This document shows, piece after piece, positions 42,187-46,870 of a DNA stretch of 46,870 nucleotides. Numbering within the stretch: position 1 is the stretch's first letter; each line of letters starts with the position of its first letter. The stretch lies in NCBI GenBank assembly GCA_020847095.1, contig JADLCR010000088.1, forward strand, positions 1 through 46,870, given 5' to 3'. Origin of the DNA: Oligoflexia bacterium. GTDB taxonomy: Bacteria > Bdellovibrionota > Bdellovibrionia > JABDDW01. Below the pieces are notes generated by a model. The model was not told the DNA's origin, ran no database searches, and saw nothing but the letters and a program-made list of their open reading frames with translations. The translations under genes were made by a program, and so were the position numbers.

Positions 42187-43537
42187 TCTTCTCTCCCTTG
42201 CTTTCAACTAGAGTCTGGCCAGGTAAACCATCAATTTGAATCGATTCAACGCCAAACGGTTTTGATTCTTTATTGGTCTTAACATAATAGCTTTTTGACG
42301 ACTTGGTTTTCTCTCCCCACTCCAAATTTAAGACGGTCTCGCCTTTTGCATTTTTCAAAGTGATCGAGCCGCGCGGGGGCTGCAGTCCTTTTGGCGATTC
42401 ATTTTCAAGAAATTCTGAAACTTTTAAATCTTGGAGCCTCTCTAACAGATTGGCCACTTGCACCTGAGAAACCGAACGTTTTTCATCGGTTTCGGGCAAA
42501 ACCCAATCCGCCCCCTTCTTAAGCAAACTCAAGTCGGTTAATGAATTTTTAAATTTAATTTCTGATACTTCTTCCTTGGCAAAGGCCAGCGGACCCTTTT
42601 TATCTCTCAAATCAGAAAGCTTTAAGGCAGCTGGATCGACAGCCGATGCGAAAATTTGGTACACAGTGCCTTCGGATTTTGTCTTTGCAAAGGCATTCAT
42701 ATCCCTTTTCGCCCCCATCAGGAGCTGTTCGACCAATTTGCCTTCTTTTTCGTAGAAACTAACGGTCACTTCTGGACGATCAAGGCCAAATTGACTTAAA
42801 GGCTTTTTGGAATCGCCAAAATCGTTTGCGCGCATGTTCTCCACGCTCTCGAACAGTCGGCGTACCATCTCTTCGTCGGCCTTTTGATTGACAGGCTTTG
42901 AAATCACCCAGCCTTTTTCACCTTTTTCCAAAGTTGCTCGGGTGACAACGTCTTTTCGTTTAACATCTAGTTCGATACGCTGAATATTCGCTAACGACGC
43001 CTTTACAACCTTCTTATTTCGAAGGTCCTTTTCACTCTTCTCAACTTGAAACTTCACATTGCTGGGTCCAAACAACACCCGTTTATCACCGTCTTTTTTC
43101 AAATAGAGTTTTCCGACTACCGCGCCTTCATCTCCGACAAAAAGTTTCTCCACCTTTCCGTCTTTTGAAGTAAGCGCCACCCAAGTTTTTGGCGCATCCA
43201 AACCATAGATTTTTAGATCCATGTTTTCGTCATCGATAAAATCGTCATACTTTTCAGACGTCAGAGCATTTAATAGCCCGGTTACCGTTGGCTCATCGGC
43301 ACTATCTTCTGTGGGCGATATCAACTGCCAACCGTTGTCCTTTTTTTCTAAAACAAAAGAACCCGATTTACTGACGAGCTCGATTTTATTGATTGTTGCT
43401 TCTTGAAGTGAAAAGAGCTTCGCCTCGGCCTCTTTTGCCTTTTCCTCTTGCTCAACCTTTTTGATCTCGAAAAAGTAAATATAGCCACCCAGCGCGAGAC
43501 TCGCGGCTAAAAGTAGCCAAGTGCCTCGGAACTTCAT
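42164..43537 (-). CDS. DUF4340 envelope protein of the Gld-like ABC system
   Basis: This is a 457-residue protein. One membrane helix near the N-terminus ('TWLLLAASLALGGYIYFFEI') is followed by a coiled-coil piece 'KKVEQEEKAKEAEAKL', then repeated beta-rich DUF4340 units, each with the pattern 'LEKKDNGWQLISP', 'LEKGEKGWVISKPVNQKAD' and 'LLKKGADWVLPETDEKRSV', and 'GLDAPKTWVAL' or 'GLDRPEVTVSF' between them. This gives at least three copies. The ATG at 43537 overlaps the GldG-like stop (ATGA) with AGGAGG 8 bases upstream. DUF4340 proteins regularly accompany GldG-like genes. Confidence 0.85.
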   Translation of the reverse strand: MKFRGTWLLLAASLALGGYIYFFEIKKVEQEEKAKEAEAKLFSLQEATINKIELVSKSGSFVLEKKDNGWQLISPTEDSADEPTVTGLLNALTSEKYDDFIDDENMDLKIYGLDAPKTWVALTSKDGKVEKLFVGDEGAVVGKLYLKKDGDKRVLFGPSNVKFQVEKSEKDLRNKKVVKASLANIQRIELDVKRKDVVTRATLEKGEKGWVISKPVNQKADEEMVRRLFESVENMRANDFGDSKKPLSQFGLDRPEVTVSFYEKEGKLVEQLLMGAKRDMNAFAKTKSEGTVYQIFASAVDPAALKLSDLRDKKGPLAFAKEEVSEIKFKNSLTDLSLLKKGADWVLPETDEKRSVSQVQVANLLERLQDLKVSEFLENESPKGLQPPRGSITLKNAKGETVLNLEWGEKTKSSKSYYVKTNKESKPFGVESIQIDGLPGQTLVESKGEKSEPVQAH

Positions 43538-45111
43538 GCTGCACGCCTCCTCAGCCAAACAGTTCCACCGGCAGCCAGCAGCATTAGAGGAATCACAAGT
43601 ACAAATCCCCAAAACATGAGGTTGGCTTGAATTTGAGTGAAGATTAAATTCGAACCGTCAGTTTCTTTGGTGCGAATACTGACAAGATCCTTATCCGATG
43701 CCAATTGGGCGATCGAATTTAAAATCAAGTCGTGATTCAGCTGAAATTCAATTAGGTAATTGGTTAGAAAATCACTATCCCCAACTACAACTGCTTGAAA
43801 ATCTTGTGGCGCACCTTTACCAGGTTTTTCAACAAGCTTTCCACTGCTTTGAATCGCAAGGACCAACGGTCCGCGATCACTTTTAGCATCTGCCTTTAAA
43901 GTCTTTTTCCCTTGGGGATCGGCCAGATCTTTCTGAGCAATCGCCGCTTCGTTCGTCTTAACGAGATCCTCCAGAACGACAGTTGCAGGTCTATCGGATG
44001 CTTGAGCCAAAGCGCTAGCCAGCTGAAATCCGGTCATCATCCCACCGAACTTCTTTGTGATTTCACTAGTCGGTGAATATCCGAGCCCAATGGCTACAGT
44101 GGCTGAACCAGCAAGTGCTTGGCCGGCCGGATCCAACACGTAGTTGTCACGAAATTCAACACCAAGGCTTCGGACAAACTTTGAAATATTGCTGCGAGAC
44201 CCCGGATCTAGGGCGATAAAAAATTTGCCGCCATTGTAGGCATAGTCGCTCAGAGCGGCCAGCTCACCATCAAGAAAGGCCTGCTTGGGGCCCGCGATGA
44301 CAAGAAGAGCGGCGTCGGCTGGGATTTTACTCTGCTGTGCCAAACTCAGCGACTTAACCTCGTAGGAAGAATCCGTAAGGTATTTTTTCAACCCTTGAAG
44401 CCCGTCGGAGCTTGTCCCATCTAGCTCTCGTTCACCGTGACCGGAGAGAAAGTAAATGACCTTGTTTTGATCACGTCGAATTTTAATAATTGAATTTGTA
44501 ATGGCCTGTTCGGTGAATTCTTCCGTTTTGGTGTTTCGGCCCTTGTAATCAAATTTGATTGTTCCCGCCATGGTAATACCGTGTTCTTTACCCAAATCTG
44601 GCCGACGTTTAATATCGACATAAGTCACTTTAACAAACTTAGATTCCGCAGAATAAAGATCGATAAGCTCTTTAAATTGTTGTTTCACGTCACGGTTTTG
44701 AGCATCTCGAAAACGAAGGGCGTTTTCATCGTAAAAGAACATGACTTTCAAATCCTCGTCTAACGCGTGCAAGACCGTTCGCGTTTGATCTGAAAGTGAA
44801 TTGATTTTGTTTTTCGTTAAATCAAATTTTTTCACCCTTTTTACCGCGATAAAGTTGACCCCAACCAATAGGGCTGTGACGAGCACCACCACAACTCCCA
44901 AATTGAGACCGTGCTTAGTGGTTCGCATGCCTGCCACTTCTCGAAAAAATGGGGCGTCAATGAAAAGGGCCGCAATAAACGAAGCAACCGCCAACCCTAC
45001 AAAAGCCCAAGGAAAGGGCATGGGGTTATCGGCCACAATTCTAAACGAAACAAACCCAAGTATGAGACAGACAAAACCAAAAATGAGCAGAACCTTAGTT
45101 AATCGCTTCAT
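43534..45111 (-). CDS. GldG-like ABC-associated membrane protein
   Basis: This is a 525-residue protein. Three membrane helices are visible in the first 90 residues ('VLLIFGFVCLILGFVSF', 'FVGLAVASFIAALFI', 'LGVVVVLVTALLVGVNFI'), followed by a long extracytoplasmic part with 'LKVMFFYDENALRF', 'KVTYVDIKRRPDLGKEHG', 'VIYFLSGHGERELDG' and 'FFIALDPGSRSN', the ABC-type uncharacterised auxiliary domain of GldG. A terminal helix 'FWGFVLVIPLMLLAAGG' closes it. The ATG at 45111 has GGAGGT 4 bases upstream. In Bacteroidetes GldG works with GldA and GldF in gliding, but in this lineage the role is unproven. Confidence 0.85.
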   Translation of the reverse strand: MKRLTKVLLIFGFVCLILGFVSFRIVADNPMPFPWAFVGLAVASFIAALFIDAPFFREVAGMRTTKHGLNLGVVVVLVTALLVGVNFIAVKRVKKFDLTKNKINSLSDQTRTVLHALDEDLKVMFFYDENALRFRDAQNRDVKQQFKELIDLYSAESKFVKVTYVDIKRRPDLGKEHGITMAGTIKFDYKGRNTKTEEFTEQAITNSIIKIRRDQNKVIYFLSGHGERELDGTSSDGLQGLKKYLTDSSYEVKSLSLAQQSKIPADAALLVIAGPKQAFLDGELAALSDYAYNGGKFFIALDPGSRSNISKFVRSLGVEFRDNYVLDPAGQALAGSATVAIGLGYSPTSEITKKFGGMMTGFQLASALAQASDRPATVVLEDLVKTNEAAIAQKDLADPQGKKTLKADAKSDRGPLVLAIQSSGKLVEKPGKGAPQDFQAVVVGDSDFLTNYLIEFQLNHDLILNSIAQLASDKDLVSIRTKETDGSNLIFTQIQANLMFWGFVLVIPLMLLAAGGTVWLRRRAA

Positions 45112-45113
45112 GA

Positions 45114-45863
45114 CTACCTCCACCTTGCGCTTTCAACGACACGATGTGTGAGAAAACAGAACAAGAAGATCAGGGACACGTAATAGACTACTGCGCTCGT
45201 ATCAATGGTTCCTCGGGCAAAATTACTAAAATGATTTGAGATCGATAAATGGTTGAACACGGTTTGAGTCACTTGACTTTCTGAGCCCATTCCCGCCCAA
45301 CCAACAACCCACATAAAAAGACTGAGAGCCAGGCCGGTGAAAAACGCCACGATAATGCTTTCTGTTAGAGCAGAGGCGAACAATCCAATGGCCACATAAA
45401 CACCACTCAATAACATCAACCCAATAAGACTTGTTAAAACTGGGCCCGCATCGAAACTACCCACCGCACGCAATGCCAGCGGGTGGAGGGCAACAAGGGC
45501 AATCATGGTCCAGACGATTAAGAGACCGGCGAAAAACTTTCCTAAGACAATCTCAGTTGCTGTGATAGGAGCGGTCAAAAGCAAATCCATGGTACGCCCC
45601 TTATACTCTTCAGAAAAGAGTCTCATCGTCAGGGCCGGTATCAAAATAAGTAAAACCACATTGGTATTTCCGAAGTGCGAACCAAAAACCGTTTGAGCGA
45701 GATCGAATTTCTGCCCAGTGAATGATGCTCTTCTGTACGCTTCAACGATCATCATAAACATGAAACTCATCAAGCCCATGAATAGCGCCATGATGGCGTA
45801 CGCTGTAAATCCTTGAAAATAACCCCGATATTCTTTAAGTGCGATTGTCGTGATTTTCTTCAT
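45114..45863 (-). CDS. ABC-2-type permease (GldF-like)
   Basis: This is a 249-residue integral membrane protein with about six helices. 'LKEYRGYFQGFTAYAIMALF' and 'LLILIPALTMRLFSEEYKGRTMDLLLTAPI' (shown as MRLFSEEYKGRTMDLLL) are the standard permease features of the ABC-2 family, where the loop before the last phrase contacts the ATPase. It is coupled to the ATPase upstream by ATGA. It would form the transmembrane channel of the GldA/F/G-type complex. Confidence 0.88.
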   Translation of the reverse strand: MKKITTIALKEYRGYFQGFTAYAIMALFMGLMSFMFMMIVEAYRRASFTGQKFDLAQTVFGSHFGNTNVVLLILIPALTMRLFSEEYKGRTMDLLLTAPITATEIVLGKFFAGLLIVWTMIALVALHPLALRAVGSFDAGPVLTSLIGLMLLSGVYVAIGLFASALTESIIVAFFTGLALSLFMWVVGWAGMGSESQVTQTVFNHLSISNHFSNFARGTIDTSAVVYYVSLIFLFCFLTHRVVESARWR

Positions 45864-46807
45864 GACTGAGCTCCTAACTGTGCAGCGTGATCTGTGGTTG
45901 TCAGTTTAAGGAAAATATCCTCAAGACTTACGTCGATCGAGCGAAACTCCATTAGGCCCGCCCCCGATTTCACAACAGTTTCCGCCAATACCTCATTGGC
46001 TTCATCGGTTCGATCAAGCTCCACTTCAAATGAATGACCATCTTCCATCTTCTTGAAAGACTTAATTCCTTTGAGCGAGCGCACTTGGGATTCAACTCCC
46101 TGTGGTCGACGCACTTTAATAAAGAAGCGCCGAGCATCGGTCATGCGATGGCCAAGCCCCTCAAGAGTATCTTCCGCGGCAATCTGCCCTTTATTAATAA
46201 TAATCACGCGTTTGCAGGTTGCTTGCACCTCGGGCAAAATATGCGTGGATAAAATAACGGTGAGCTGTCCGGCAAGTTTTTGAATCAGGTGACGGACTTC
46301 AATGACTTGTTTGGGATCTAGCCCAACCGTTGGCTCGTCAAGCACCAAAACCTGAGGACTATGCACAATGGCTTGAGCCAACCCTACTCGCTGTCTAAAT
46401 CCTTTCGAAAGATTTCCAATTATTCTATTTCGCACAGGGCCCAAACTGGTTTTTTCAATGGCATCGTTAACGGCCACCGTTAGTTTGGATTTTGGTACGT
46501 CTTTGAGTTCCGCCACGTACTTAAGATAATCAGAAACCCGCATGTCCATATAGAGCGGCGGTGTTTCGGGCAAATACCCGATTCGCTTTTTCACTTCAAT
46601 CGGATTTTCAAACACATCAAAGCCCGCAACTTTAACTGACCCCGACGTTGGAGCCATAAACCCCGTTATGATTTTCATCGTGGTTGTTTTGCCGGCGCCA
46701 TTGGGGCCGAGAAATCCAACGACCTCACCCTTTCCTATAGAAAAGTTGAGATTCTGAATGGCCGAAATAGGCCCATAGCGTTTTGAAAGCTGTGATATCT
46801 CTATCAT
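45860..46807 (-). CDS. ABC transporter ATP-binding protein (GldA-like)
   Basis: This is a 315-residue ATPase. Walker A 'GPNGAGKTT' is at residues 34-42, the signature 'LSKGFRQRVGLAQA' at about 133-146, Walker B 'VLVLDEPTVGLDP' at about 153-165 and the H loop 'ILSTHILPE' follows. A C-terminal domain of about 90 residues (from 'RFFIKVRRPQG') is typical of ABC-2 subfamily ATPases that regulate permease turnover. GAGGTG lies 4 bases before the ATG. It is the first gene of the leftward chain; the 63 bases above it to the window edge contain no clear promoter. Confidence 0.92.
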   Translation of the reverse strand: MIEISQLSKRYGPISAIQNLNFSIGKGEVVGFLGPNGAGKTTTMKIITGFMAPTSGSVKVAGFDVFENPIEVKKRIGYLPETPPLYMDMRVSDYLKYVAELKDVPKSKLTVAVNDAIEKTSLGPVRNRIIGNLSKGFRQRVGLAQAIVHSPQVLVLDEPTVGLDPKQVIEVRHLIQKLAGQLTVILSTHILPEVQATCKRVIIINKGQIAAEDTLEGLGHRMTDARRFFIKVRRPQGVESQVRSLKGIKSFKKMEDGHSFEVELDRTDEANEVLAETVVKSGAGLMEFRSIDVSLEDIFLKLTTTDHAAQLGAQS

Positions 46808-46870
46808 TTTTCACCTCGGTTGATGAAATCCCTACTCTGTAACGAATGAGAATAAACTGTTGAATTGAGG

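Noticed and set aside
1-46870. tRNA, rRNA, CRISPR, insertion sequence, integrase or prophage signals
   Set aside because: None seen: no cloverleaf-like intergenic stretch, no regularly spaced repeats, no transposase or phage proteins; genes are tightly packed.

Overview
The window is a dense bacterial chromosome segment of about 47 kb. Almost every base is coding, most neighbouring genes overlap by ATGA junctions, and the longest gene-free stretch is only about 190 bp (18461-18651). I found no rRNA, tRNA, CRISPR array, insertion sequence or phage gene. The combination of a gap-pgk-tpiA-secG block, a FecR plus AgmX/PglI protein, a GldA/F/G-like ABC system with a DUF4340 partner, a compact heme operon with HemY-type oxidase and a HemC-HemD fusion, and a spore-photoproduct-lyase-like radical SAM protein suggests a Gram-negative of the Bdellovibrionota/Oligoflexia or another former deltaproteobacterial group. 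This placement is inference from gene content, not from a marker gene.

Region 1 (1-16861) is a surface-glycan locus. It holds a nucleotide-sugar dehydrogenase, three GT-B-like capsule/polysaccharide transferase candidates, a NeuC/NeuB/cytidylyltransferase/GNAT set for a sialic-acid-like (nonulosonic) sugar, and a second, less usual set. In the second set a divergent GAPDH-like enzyme, a HAD phosphatase, a cytidylyltransferase, an FAH-family enzyme, a D-2-hydroxyacid dehydrogenase, a sugar epimerase and a large transferase are read leftward. A second NeuB (with SAF domain) and an SpsF-like cytidylyltransferase are read rightward. This second set is the best candidate for an undescribed acid-sugar pathway. 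An FkbM methyltransferase closes the region.

Region 2 (16907-19790) has a membrane-anchored protein of unknown function ending in a strong terminator hairpin, and two rightward envelope genes (a coiled-coil lipoprotein and a secreted protein).

Region 3 (19760-30547) is a leftward chain of ten overlapping genes for the whole heme pathway from glutamyl-tRNA to heme: hemA, hemC(D), hemB, hemL, a sensor kinase, a response regulator, hemE, hemN, a HemY-type protoporphyrinogen oxidase and hemH. The two-component system sits inside the chain. An 11-bp-phased direct repeat resembling a PhoB-type site lies just upstream of hemA. A YiiX-like papain-fold protein precedes it.

Region 4 (31233-35535) is a glycolytic operon, gap-pgk-tpiA, followed by secG and a FecR/AgmX-PglI protein, with a recognisable promoter.

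Region 5 (35539-40318) holds an APP1-like HAD phosphatase, divergent from a two-gene unit made of an unknown protein and an SPL-like radical SAM protein lacking the expected hydrogen-donor cysteine. A perfect inverted repeat overlaps the promoter between them. Two exported proteins follow.

Region 6 (40352-46807) is a leftward chain: ABC ATPase, ABC-2 permease, GldG-like protein, DUF4340 protein, GHMP sugar kinase and a DUF429 protein.
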